The notes below the pieces were generated by a model that saw nothing but the letters and a program-made list of their open reading frames with translations, searched no databases and was not told the origin of the DNA. A stretch of DNA of 23,241 bases, from the IMG/VR virus record IMGVR_UViG_3300020438_000286, positions 1 through 23,241 of that record, one strand, 5' to 3'. The stretch is from a virus. Every line of letters starts with the position of its first letter. Within the stretch, counting starts at the first letter, position 1. Made by a program: the position numbers and the translations under genes. Positions 13,106 to 20,724 of this stretch are shown piece after piece.

Positions 13106-14383
13106 ATGGCTTATAACAACATGTCGGGCACTGTGTTCTTGCCCGCAGAACTTAGACCTCGGATAGATATAGCATATGCCAATATTCTATCAGGTAATTT
13201 AAGTACGTCTGACGCAGCCGATGTCATTAATGTACCTCGTGTATCTAACGCTACCAACAATGCAATCCTTACAAATGTCAATGGAGATGCTAATAACTTA
13301 GTTTGTGAAAGCAACCTGACGTTTGATGGTAATACCTTGAATGTTACAGGAGACATAACAGCATCTGCTGGGGCTTCGTTCCTTGGGGCAGTAAACATCT
13401 CTAGTAGTACTGGCTTAACAATCACAGGCTCTATATTACCATCTGGTAGTACTGTATTCAATTTAGGTTCTGAAACACAAAGATGGGGCTCGATATTTGT
13501 TGGCACTGGTTCAGTTCACCTTGGTCCTAACTGTTCCATCAGTTCTATTCCGAACGGAATTGTAATGAATAAGTCTACGTTCATTACAGGCGCCTTATCA
13601 GCAAGTTTGAATATTTCTGCTTCTGCTTTCTATGGCGATGGTAGCAATCTCATAAATGTAAGAGCAGACAATGTTGTTGCGGAAGGACCAACTAACTCTT
13701 TACAGTTTCACGACCCGGCCGATGGTGACTTAACAGGCTCCTCAAATTTAAAATACGTCAACAGTGCCCTTTTTCTAACTGGTGCTCTTTACTTAACTGG
13801 TACTCTAGATTTAGATGGCGACTTGGTTCCAGCCACGGCCAATGCTCGTGATTTAGGAACAGCAGCAAAACCATGGCGCTCACTATACATCTCCGAAGAC
13901 ACCATTTATTTTGGAAATGATTCTTTAAGTGTGGAGTCCGGCAACATGAAATTTGGGTCTGGCTCTGCAACTAAAGGTTTCAACGTCGGTCACATGCATC
14001 TTAAAGATAGAGGCATAGTTATGGATCAAGGCAGAGTCTTCAATCTTGCAGCACACCAGATGAAATTTAATGGTGGTATCGCAGTTAAAAGAAACACAAT
14101 TTCTGAAAACCATATAATGACTAATGGAGAATATCTGATTGCAGTACAAACAGATCAATTGACCGGTTCAACTGTGGCGGTAACATTGCCCCCTGGAACC
14201 ACCGTTGTCAACGGCCAAACTTTCATCATAAAAGATGAAGGAGGCGCCGCTTCCACAAAACCAATCACAATTTTGACCCAAGCTGACAATTTAATCGATG
14301 GTAAAAATTCAGTGGTTTTAGAGTCTCCCTACGCAGCTATTACTCTTTATTGTAACGGCTTAGATAAATACTTTATTTGCTAG
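13106..14383 (+). CDS. Tail-fibre-like protein, 425 aa, MAYN N-terminus
   Basis: The RBS is GAGGAGG with an ATGTAG between it and the real ATG 13106. The protein starts MAYNNMSGTVFLPAEL; the MAY(N/K) start is shared with three other genes of the cassette. Then come GNTLNVTGDITASAGASFLGAV, SAFYGDGSNLINV (the common fibre GDGS motif), GPTNSLQFHDPADGDLTGSS and LDLDGDLVPATANARDLGT followed by KPWRSLYI, a sequence style common in fibre shafts of marine phages. The last 60 residues (FIIKDEGGAASTKPITIL... AAITLYCNGLDKYFIC) match the end of the preceding protein. It is likely a trimeric fibre protein. It ends just before a hairpin terminator. Confidence 0.87.
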   Translation: MAYNNMSGTVFLPAELRPRIDIAYANILSGNLSTSDAADVINVPRVSNATNNAILTNVNGDANNLVCESNLTFDGNTLNVTGDITASAGASFLGAVNISSSTGLTITGSILPSGSTVFNLGSETQRWGSIFVGTGSVHLGPNCSISSIPNGIVMNKSTFITGALSASLNISASAFYGDGSNLINVRADNVVAEGPTNSLQFHDPADGDLTGSSNLKYVNSALFLTGALYLTGTLDLDGDLVPATANARDLGTAAKPWRSLYISEDTIYFGNDSLSVESGNMKFGSGSATKGFNVGHMHLKDRGIVMDQGRVFNLAAHQMKFNGGIAVKRNTISENHIMTNGEYLIAVQTDQLTGSTVAVTLPPGTTVVNGQTFIIKDEGGAASTKPITILTQADNLIDGKNSVVLESPYAAITLYCNGLDKYFIC

Positions 14384-14418
14384 TTTTCTTTACTCCAAAT
14401 GTGGACTAATTAAACTTG

Positions 14419-14468
14419 AATGCTGGGCTTGTCTGTACCTTCGGGTCCATACTGGTCTAGCATTTTTT
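14419..14468 (+). terminator. Hairpin terminator with UUCG loop
   Basis: AATGCT at 14419-14424 pairs with AGCATT at 14459-14464. Inside, a partly paired arm closes with ACC-TTCG-GGT, a stable UUCG tetraloop, and a T run (14463-14468) follows. The stem has several wobbles and mismatches, so strength is uncertain. It separates the 13106 gene from the highly biased 14499 gene. Confidence 0.65.
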
Positions 14469-14498
14469 ATATAATTCATAATTTAGGAGAAATATATA

Positions 14499-16031
14499 AT
14501 GGCTTACAAATTTCAATTAGGTGATGCTATCCTTTCTGGTGCTCTCAAGCAAGAAGGTGATATTGACATCATTTCCGCCGGCAAACTTAAAGTCGGCAGC
14601 ACCGTCGTAATCGACGCTGCTCGTAACCTCTCGGCCTCGACTCTCGACGGCCAGTTGCAAAACCCTGCAACATCTCTCGAACTCGCTGACACTGATGATG
14701 TTAGCGAAGGTTCTTCGAACCTTTACTTCACCGACGCTCGCGCTCGCGCTGCTATCTCCATGGAAGCCGATCGCTTCATCGAGTACAACTCTAGCACTGG
14801 TGCTTGGACTATGAACGAGGCTCTTTTGTCAAGTTCCGTTCGCGGCATGGTTTCTGTAACTGATGCTGGCGGTGACGGCTCCATGGCTTACAACGCTTCA
14901 ACTGGTGTCCTTACATACACAGGCCCTTCTGCTGCTGAAGTCCGCGCTCACATGACCGCTGGCGAAATGCTTGAAGTTTCTGCTGGTGTCTACAAGATCA
15001 AGGCTTCCGAGTACTCTGCTTCTTGGGCTGACGCTCTTGCAACCAAAAACACTGCTGACTTGGCTGAAGGTACAAACCTTTACTTCACCGACGCTCGTGC
15101 TCGTGCTGCAGTATCTGCTGTAGACGCTGGTGGTGACGGTTCTTTTGCTTACAACGCTTCGACAGGCGTTTTCACTTACACCGGTCCTTCGGCCTCTGAA
15201 GTCCGCGCTCACATGACCGCTGGCGAAATGCTCGAAGTTTCTGCTGGTGTTTACAAGATCAAGCACACTGAATTCTCTGGTTCCGCACTTGATGTTATCG
15301 CTCACGCTGATGCTGCTGCCGGTGTTCGCAGCCACATTTCTGTGACTGATGCTGGTGGTGACGGCTCCTTGGCCTACAACGCCTCTTCGGGTGTTATTAC
15401 TTACACCGGTCCTTCGGCCGCTGAAGTTCGCGCTCACTTGAGTGTTGCCCCTGAAGCAATGATCGATTACTCTTCTGGTGTGTTTAGCATCGACGAAAGC
15501 GAATTCTCGGGTTCTGTACTCGACACCATCGCTCACGGTGATGCTGCTGCTGGTGTTCGCGGTCACTTGTCCGTATCTGACACTAACTCGATGGATATGT
15601 CCTTCGCAGGTGGTGCTTTCTCTGCAGACCTTAGACTCAACTCTGGCGACGGTGATGCTTCCATGGAAGTTGTTGCTGGCGGTCTTCGTCTTAAGTCTAC
15701 AGTTGCAGGCGCTGGTCTCACACTTGCTAGTGGTGTTCTTTCGCTCGACGGCGCTGTCGTCACCGCAGTCGGTGATGCAGACGCTACTCTTGCCGAAGGC
15801 TTCAACTACGGCTCCGCAGACCTTACAGCTAACCGTACCTGGACTCTTCCAGCCGCTCCTGCTGCTGGCGATGTCGTACACGTTAAAGCTCCGCTTGTTG
15901 GTTCCAACAAGCTCATCATCGCTGCTGGCTCTGGTGATAGCATTGACGGTGTGGCTTCTATCGAAATCGAATCCGATTCCGGTGCTGTCTCCTTGATGGC
16001 TATCTCGGATGCTGCATGGAGAATCTTCTAA
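14499..16031 (+). CDS. Repeat-containing fibre-like virion protein, probably abundant, 510 aa
   Basis: The RBS is TTTAGGAGAAA. The protein starts MAYKFQLGDAILSGAL and contains NLYFTDARARAA twice (about residues 73-84 and 191-202), a motif known from fibres of marine phages. Three repeats with GDGSxAYNASTGVxTYTGPSA and EVRAHMTAGEMLEVSAGVY follow, with a fourth decayed copy. The C-terminus (VVHVKAPLVGSNKLIIAAG... VSLMAISDAAWRIF) is a divergent copy of the shared fibre end domain. Codon use is unlike most neighbours and like the capsid gene: Arg is nearly always CGT/CGC, and Leu CTT/CTC. This suggests a high-copy product. It is flanked by a terminator on each side, so it may be its own transcription unit. 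Alternatives are a head fibre or an extended whisker-like protein. Confidence 0.85.
   Translation: MAYKFQLGDAILSGALKQEGDIDIISAGKLKVGSTVVIDAARNLSASTLDGQLQNPATSLELADTDDVSEGSSNLYFTDARARAAISMEADRFIEYNSSTGAWTMNEALLSSSVRGMVSVTDAGGDGSMAYNASTGVLTYTGPSAAEVRAHMTAGEMLEVSAGVYKIKASEYSASWADALATKNTADLAEGTNLYFTDARARAAVSAVDAGGDGSFAYNASTGVFTYTGPSASEVRAHMTAGEMLEVSAGVYKIKHTEFSGSALDVIAHADAAAGVRSHISVTDAGGDGSLAYNASSGVITYTGPSAAEVRAHLSVAPEAMIDYSSGVFSIDESEFSGSVLDTIAHGDAAAGVRGHLSVSDTNSMDMSFAGGAFSADLRLNSGDGDASMEVVAGGLRLKSTVAGAGLTLASGVLSLDGAVVTAVGDADATLAEGFNYGSADLTANRTWTLPAAPAAGDVVHVKAPLVGSNKLIIAAGSGDSIDGVASIEIESDSGAVSLMAISDAAWRIF
14856..15660 (+). repeat. Internal protein repeats in the 14499 gene
   Basis: Units start at 14856, 15120, 15342 and 15573 (about 264, 222, 231 bases and a degenerate last copy). 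The first three share V-(T)DAGGDGS-x-AYNAS and TGPSAxEVRAH. Units 1 and 2 are nearly identical at DNA level over GAAGTCCGCGCTCACATGAC and the next 40 bases, which points to recent duplication or gene conversion. Confidence 0.85.
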
Positions 16032-16065
16032 TCTAAACATAGTTTTAGACTTAGGCTATTGTCTT

Positions 16066-16096
16066 GGGTGCCCTCCTTGTGGGGGCATCCTTTTTT
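16066..16096 (+). terminator. Strong rho-independent terminator
   Basis: GGGTGCCCTC (16066-16075) pairs with GGGGGCATCC (16081-16090), a 10-bp stem with two G-T pairs, a 5-base loop and a T6 run. It ends the 14499 unit. Confidence 0.88.
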
Positions 16097-16102
16097 ATGA
16101 GG

Positions 16103-16109
16103 CTATTTA
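16103..16109 (+). promoter_or_regulatory. CTATTTA motif, first copy before the 16146 gene
   Basis: GCTATTTA lies 7 bases after the terminator T run and 36 bases before ATG 16146. It is one of six copies in five intergenic regions. Confidence 0.4.
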
Positions 16110-16120
16110 GTAATATAATT

Positions 16121-16127
16121 CTATTTA
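16121..16127 (+). promoter_or_regulatory. CTATTTA motif, second copy before the 16146 gene
   Basis: TCTATTTATT lies 18 bases before ATG 16146, the same spacing as the copy before the 23037 gene. Two copies in one short intergenic region are notable; one may be the active box. Confidence 0.45.
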
Positions 16128-16145
16128 TTGTTGAGAGGATATAAT

Positions 16146-17279
16146 ATGGCTTACAATGTACTCAAGGGCGCAGTAGAGGGTTCCGTGGATCAACACGGAG
16201 ATCAAGAGATCGGCGGCATCAAAGTTTTTAAAAACACTATTAGTGCCAGTGTTTTTTATGATACAGACGCAGAATCCCCCTGTGCTACCATGAAAGATGT
16301 GGCAATCAAGAAAATTAAAGGCAACATCAATGACGGTATTATTATTGCCGATAAACAACACGGTGCCCGAACACACCATAACTTAACATACAATAGCGAT
16401 TCTCAGACATTAGATGTGAAAAACATCAATGCTAGTACAATTGCAGGTTCAGGAATTTATTTGCATACAATCCCTACAGATAAATTTGTAAGCAAAATCA
16501 ATGCTAATTTTGTTGATTACGGCTCTGGGTTACAGAACGTAAGAGGAAAGCTGCAGGTTAAATTATCCCAAGGTCTCTTTATGGAAGAAGATTCTTTGAG
16601 TGTAGCAGTAGCTAACAATTCTGGATTGTACTTTGAAGACAATAAGCTGACTACCGATATTGCCAAGGTTGAAAAAATCAACCTTGCAGGCCAAAACCTT
16701 AGCGACGATGATTTATTACTTGTCAGTGACATTTCTTTAGGCAAGACCAAGAGCACAACAATCAGGAACTTATTTGATAGCTACATCAACATGAAGATAC
16801 CGCATGCATCTGGCAATAAAAACGAAATCCAATTAAAAGGTAGAACCGGCTTTGAATCAACAGCCGCCTTTAGCTTCAACACAGATAGCAATTCTTTGAA
16901 TGTCGAAGGCAAAATATCATCGATAAACACCCAGATTAAAAATAAATTAGTCTGTGAAGGTTCTGTTTACAAAAAAATCAGAACTGTTAAAGAAGAAAAT
17001 TACGAAGTACAAAGTGACGATTACACAATTCTTTGTGATGCGTCAAACAACAAAATGAATGTCAATCTCCCACCACCTGTCAACAACCAAGGCAGGGTAT
17101 TGATTTTCAAAAAAGCTAACTCTAACCAATACAAGCTAAATGATAATGAAATTACATTAAGCTGTAAAGAAGGTAAAATTGACATTGGCAATAATGAGTT
17201 AATGAAAATGAATTACTCATCGCGAACTTTGCAGTGCGATGGAGAAAATTGGTGGATTATTGGAACTAAAGGTTCCTAG
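16146..17279 (+). CDS. Fibre-like virion protein, 377 aa, MAYN N-terminus
   Basis: The frame reaches back to TTG 16128, but GAGAGGA at 16133-16139 is the RBS of ATG 16146, giving MAYNVLKGAVEGSVDQHGDQ. The protein has a beta-rich, Asn/Ser/Lys-rich shaft: GGIKVFKNTISASVF near the start, DYGSGLQNVRGKLQVKLSQG and SGLYFEDNKLTTDIAKVEKI in the middle. The C-terminus (VLIFKKANSNQYKL... TLQCDGENWWIIGTKGS) is a divergent copy of the end domain seen at 13085 and 14383. Arg codons are mainly AGA/AGG/CGA, unlike the 14499 gene just upstream, so the two differ in expression level or history. It is likely a fibre protein; the specific role is unknown. Confidence 0.83.
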   Translation: MAYNVLKGAVEGSVDQHGDQEIGGIKVFKNTISASVFYDTDAESPCATMKDVAIKKIKGNINDGIIIADKQHGARTHHNLTYNSDSQTLDVKNINASTIAGSGIYLHTIPTDKFVSKINANFVDYGSGLQNVRGKLQVKLSQGLFMEEDSLSVAVANNSGLYFEDNKLTTDIAKVEKINLAGQNLSDDDLLLVSDISLGKTKSTTIRNLFDSYINMKIPHASGNKNEIQLKGRTGFESTAAFSFNTDSNSLNVEGKISSINTQIKNKLVCEGSVYKKIRTVKEENYEVQSDDYTILCDASNNKMNVNLPPPVNNQGRVLIFKKANSNQYKLNDNEITLSCKEGKIDIGNNELMKMNYSSRTLQCDGENWWIIGTKGS

Positions 17280-17312
17280 AGAATATTTAATACAAACGGA
17301 GACTAACACTAA

Positions 17313-19391
17313 ATGGCTTATAATTCTAACAAAGGCCCCCAACACAGCGGCGATATTCAATTTGAAGGAGATCCTAACGACGTTCAGATTGATTTCGAAA
17401 ACGATCAAGTATCACTAAAAGCTGGTGGTGTAAACAGATTGACCGCTGATAGTGGTAGTGTATCAATCTCTGGAAGTTTAAGCGCGTCAGCGGACGTAAA
17501 AGCCACTGGCAACATACACGCAACTGCATACTATGGCGATGGTTCCAACCTTTCAGGCGTGGGTGGTGGTGCTTCATCAGGTTCTGCCAGACTTTACAGC
17601 AGCACCGGTGTAGAAACATCAGGGTTCTTAAAAGTTAGTGGCTCATCCACAATCACTACTGTGTCTGGCACCACAGCACAATTCACAGTTTTAACTGCCA
17701 GTCAAATAGTTGGTGGCTCTCCAATAAGTATTTCAGCGTCCTCTATAACATTTACTGGTAGTGTTGAATTCAGTGGTTCCTCCACAATTTCGGCATCAAG
17801 CGCCACACTCACATCGCTTACAGCCAGCGCAATATCTGGTGGCTCTCCAATCGAAATTTTTGGAGACACTGTTACAATCACGGGAGATGCAGGTATTGCT
17901 CTCCGAGGTCCAGTATCCAGTTCTGGCGTTATCGCAGCGGTTGGTAACGCCGTATTTGGCGGAACAGTAGCAAGCACTGGCTCTATGACAGCCGCTGGTA
18001 TGTTTACAACTTCGTTGTCTGCATCCAGTATTTCACAATTGGTTGGGTCAATATCCAGTTCCGGTGACGTTGCAGTTTCCGGAAACATACATGCTACTGA
18101 GTTCCATGGAGACGGTTCGTATTTGTCTGGCATTTCAGCAGGGGCTGTATCCGGCGCCGCGAGAGTTTATAGTGTGACTGGTTTAGAGACTTCCGGATTC
18201 TTAAAGGTATCAGGTTCCTCGGTAATGGAAGACATTACGGCAAATGGTATAACAAACGTCGGAGCATATTCCGGTTCGGGCGTCCTTGCAAACGTAGGAT
18301 CCATCTCTTCATCGGCCAACTTGGCAGTAACTGGCGCGGTACATGCTGCTAACTTTTACGGAGATGGTTCAGGTCTTGTCAATGTTCCAGCAGGCGCCCC
18401 TACATCTTTGTCTGGCACAACAGCGCAATTAACAACTGGAGTCGAAACTTCTGGATTCTTAAAGGTGTCTGGTTCGAGTGACTTCGCTACAACCATAACT
18501 GCTTCAAACGGAATAAACATTGGCAACAACAATGCTTCCGCATCATTTGGACCCAAGGCGTTAGAAATTTATTGGAATGGCACCAACGGTGTAATGGAAA
18601 GCGAGGTAGGGCATTTAAATATACGTGTCAACCAAAGCGCTAAAGATATTCGTCTTAGAATGGGTGATGCCGCCGGTTCCTCGAAAGTTGAATTTAGAAC
18701 CAATGCCGATGCAAATGTTGTCACAGTTGATTCAAATGGGTTAATCTCTGGCTCCGGCGGTTTACAGATTGTTGGTTCTATCTCATCTTCTGCTGACGTA
18801 GCCGTCTCTGGAAATATTCATGCGACCGCTTATTACGGAGATGGGTCTGGCCTATCAGGTGTGGGCGGCAGCGCTTCTGGTTCTGCTAGAGTTTACAGTA
18901 CCACCGGACTAGAAACATCTGGTTTCCTAAAAGTTTCGGGATCCACTACCCTAGCTGGAACATTGAGAAGCGCTGGTAAGATACAATCGACAAATCACGC
19001 ATATAGCTTCGGTGCAGGGACGATACATTTTATTCCACTGAACGGCTCCACCAATGAATCCACTACACCTGATTACCGCCACCAGTTCGTTGCACCGTTC
19101 AACGGAAGACTCAGGAGAGTCTATGCACGCACCAAACTTAATCCGAATGGTACCTGTACCGCAAACATAACAGTTGGTTCTGACGGCACTGAAGACTTCA
19201 ACGCTGGTGGTGCAATCGTCGAGTCTCAATCAATCACAATCAGCGCCGCAAATACCACTGGCACATTCAATCTCACAGGTTCTCAACATTTCACCGCAGG
19301 TCAAATCATTGGGGTGGCAATGCAATATAATGCTAATCCATCCGATGTTAACATCACTTGTGTTTGGGAATATGACGATAGAGACGTATAA
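17313..19391 (+). CDS. Large tail-fibre protein with four GDGS/ETSGFLKVSG repeats, 692 aa
   Basis: The ATG follows ACGGAGAC. The N-terminus is MAYNSNKGPQHSGDIQFEGD, sharing MAYN with other cassette members. Four repeats carry the order GS(I/L)S(A/S)S - GNIHAT - YYGDGSxLSG - VYS - TG(V/L)ETSGFLKVSGS, alternating with TGSVEFSGSSTISAS-like segments. A single shaft segment (LEIYWNGTNGVMESEVGHLN) differs from the rest. The C-terminal domain of about 130 residues (FIPLNG, HQFVAPFNGRLRRVYART, TVGSDGTEDF, GQIIGVAMQYNA, CVWEYDDRDV) looks like a jelly-roll beta-sandwich and is the best candidate for receptor binding. It is the largest fibre here. There is no clear terminator after it, but a CTATTTA motif follows. 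Confidence 0.88.
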   Translation: MAYNSNKGPQHSGDIQFEGDPNDVQIDFENDQVSLKAGGVNRLTADSGSVSISGSLSASADVKATGNIHATAYYGDGSNLSGVGGGASSGSARLYSSTGVETSGFLKVSGSSTITTVSGTTAQFTVLTASQIVGGSPISISASSITFTGSVEFSGSSTISASSATLTSLTASAISGGSPIEIFGDTVTITGDAGIALRGPVSSSGVIAAVGNAVFGGTVASTGSMTAAGMFTTSLSASSISQLVGSISSSGDVAVSGNIHATEFHGDGSYLSGISAGAVSGAARVYSVTGLETSGFLKVSGSSVMEDITANGITNVGAYSGSGVLANVGSISSSANLAVTGAVHAANFYGDGSGLVNVPAGAPTSLSGTTAQLTTGVETSGFLKVSGSSDFATTITASNGINIGNNNASASFGPKALEIYWNGTNGVMESEVGHLNIRVNQSAKDIRLRMGDAAGSSKVEFRTNADANVVTVDSNGLISGSGGLQIVGSISSSADVAVSGNIHATAYYGDGSGLSGVGGSASGSARVYSTTGLETSGFLKVSGSTTLAGTLRSAGKIQSTNHAYSFGAGTIHFIPLNGSTNESTTPDYRHQFVAPFNGRLRRVYARTKLNPNGTCTANITVGSDGTEDFNAGGAIVESQSITISAANTTGTFNLTGSQHFTAGQIIGVAMQYNANPSDVNITCVWEYDDRDV
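17472..18948 (+). repeat. Four long protein repeats in the 17313 fibre gene
   Basis: Units lie at about 17472-17652, 18045-18222, 18297-18479 and 18774-18948. Each ends in ETSGFLKVSGS and holds a (Y/F)xGDGS motif. Units 1, 2 and 4 are closest; unit 3 replaces LSGV by VNVPAG. DNA differs at many third positions, so they are old duplications kept by selection. Confidence 0.85.
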
Positions 19392-19426
19392 GTCACATAA
19401 AAAATTGCTTTCCTGCTTAAATAATA

Positions 19427-19433
19427 CTATTTA
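19427..19433 (+). promoter_or_regulatory. CTATTTA motif before scaffold gene
   Basis: ACTATTTATTTTG lies 32 bases before ATG 19466, the same distance as the copy before the 11960 gene. It would drive the scaffold and capsid genes. Confidence 0.5.
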
Positions 19434-19465
19434 TTTTGAATTATTGTCAATTTAGGAGAGAATTC

Positions 19466-20686
19466 ATGTCCAACTTGCTTAACGAGTCTATCGTAGATGC
19501 CAAAGCCCTTCGCGATTCCGCGCTCAAAAACGCTGAATCTGTTGTTATCGAGAAATACGCCGAAGAGGTGAAGAAAACTTTAGAAAGTTTACTGGAACAA
19601 GATGAGCCGGGTCTGGAAGCCGATCCTCTTGAAGCAGGCCCAGAATTGGGTATCGACGCAGATCCAGAAACTGAGAGCGAAGACATTATCGAAAACGAAG
19701 CCGACACGATTCCACTTGCTTCTACAGACGATTTAGCTAACAACGAGGGTGATAACTTAAATTCTCTTGCCTCCGAAGGCGAAAATGTTGAAGTTACCAT
19801 CGATTTAGGCGCTCTCCAAGAAGCAATCGAAGCACTTTCCAGTGATATCGACGAAGACATTGATTTAGAAATCGAAGATGATTCCATTAACGAAGAAGAA
19901 GTTAATGAATATTCGGCTGGCTTCCAAGATGACGATGATGCTTACTATGATTGCAAAAAAGCACACATGAAAGATGGCATGTCTCAAGATGAAGCACACA
20001 AGAAGTGTGATAAAGCCAACCCCCGTTACAACATGGAAGAGTCTGAAGAAGAACTCTACGAAGAAGACACCGAAATTGTTGATGAAGAAATCGACATGGA
20101 TGGTCTTTTTGATTCGGTAATGGAAAAGCTCACTGCTGATATGAAAGCAGAGATCTCCGGCTGGGCCGGCCGTCCTACGTCACAATTGAAAGACGAGCAA
20201 GAAAGAGAGCTTGCAAATGAAGCCTCTACCGAGACTGAAGAAGAATCAGTCGAAGAAGAGCAAGAAGAAGTTAATGAGTCCAAGGAAACACTTGAAAAGA
20301 CCCTCGCAAATAATGAGAGCCTTAAAGAAGAATTGGTGAATTATCAGTCCGCTATGGAAGAACTCAAAGAAAATCTCTATGAAGTTAACCTTTCTAATGC
20401 AAGACTGTTATATACGAACCGTGTATTGAGAAATACCTCCCTTAATGAGCGACAAAAAGATAAAATTGTCGAAGCTATTTCCGGCGCGGGTTCAGTCACA
20501 GAAGCAAAGACTATATTTGAAACGCTTCAAAGCACAATGGAAGCTAAGCCTACGCGAAGCCCTAAGTCATTGAGCGAAGCAATCAGTGGTCGTAATTCTG
20601 TATTAACCGCGTCTCGTAAAGAGACCAAAGTGGCCTCTCAAGATCCATTCTCGGATCGTATGAGAAGGCTTGCTGGAATAAAATAA
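19466..20686 (+). CDS. 22: Prohead core scaffolding protein (T4 gp22-like)
   Basis: The frame opens at ATG 19436, but TTTAGGAGAG at 19451-19460 places the start at 19466 (406 aa). The scaffold forms the inner core around which capsid protein assembles and is then digested by the prohead protease. It is very acidic (many Glu/Asp runs), helical, starts LLNESIVDAKALRDSALKNA and ends QDPFSDRMRRLAGIK, the C-terminal DPFxxRMxxLAGI signature of gp22-type proteins. It is longer than T4 gp22 (269 aa). The extra part includes an acidic central region with a Cys-containing insert, DCKKAHMKDGMSQDEAHKKC, between Cys163 and Cys181. The position directly before the capsid gene matches T4. Many LxE/IxE tripeptides offer cleavage sites. 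Confidence 0.9.
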   Translation: MSNLLNESIVDAKALRDSALKNAESVVIEKYAEEVKKTLESLLEQDEPGLEADPLEAGPELGIDADPETESEDIIENEADTIPLASTDDLANNEGDNLNSLASEGENVEVTIDLGALQEAIEALSSDIDEDIDLEIEDDSINEEEVNEYSAGFQDDDDAYYDCKKAHMKDGMSQDEAHKKCDKANPRYNMEESEEELYEEDTEIVDEEIDMDGLFDSVMEKLTADMKAEISGWAGRPTSQLKDEQERELANEASTETEEESVEEEQEEVNESKETLEKTLANNESLKEELVNYQSAMEELKENLYEVNLSNARLLYTNRVLRNTSLNERQKDKIVEAISGAGSVTEAKTIFETLQSTMEAKPTRSPKSLSEAISGRNSVLTASRKETKVASQDPFSDRMRRLAGIK

Positions 20687-20707
20687 ACACAAATAAATTA
20701 TAAAAAA

Positions 20708-20718
20708 AAGGAGGTGAT
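20708..20718 (+). promoter_or_regulatory. Perfect 11-base Shine-Dalgarno of the capsid gene
   Basis: AAGGAGGTGAT is fully complementary to the common 3' end of bacterial 16S rRNA and ends 6 bases before ATG 20725. It is the longest SD match in the window and fits the need for very high capsid protein output. Confidence 0.85.
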
Positions 20719-20724
20719 TTTATT

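Noticed and set aside
14898-16040. Long antisense reading frame (380 codons) opposite the 14499 gene
   Set aside because: It mirrors the GCT/CTT-biased, repeat-rich + strand gene; the translation is Ser/Arg/Val-rich with no domain and no suitable RBS. All supported genes are on the + strand.
17472-18948. Regular repeats considered as a CRISPR array or non-coding tandem repeat
   Set aside because: They are long, in frame and degenerate at third positions, so they are protein repeats.
19436-19465. Upstream ATG for the scaffold protein
   Set aside because: The AGGAGAG site lies inside this extension and correctly serves ATG 19466.
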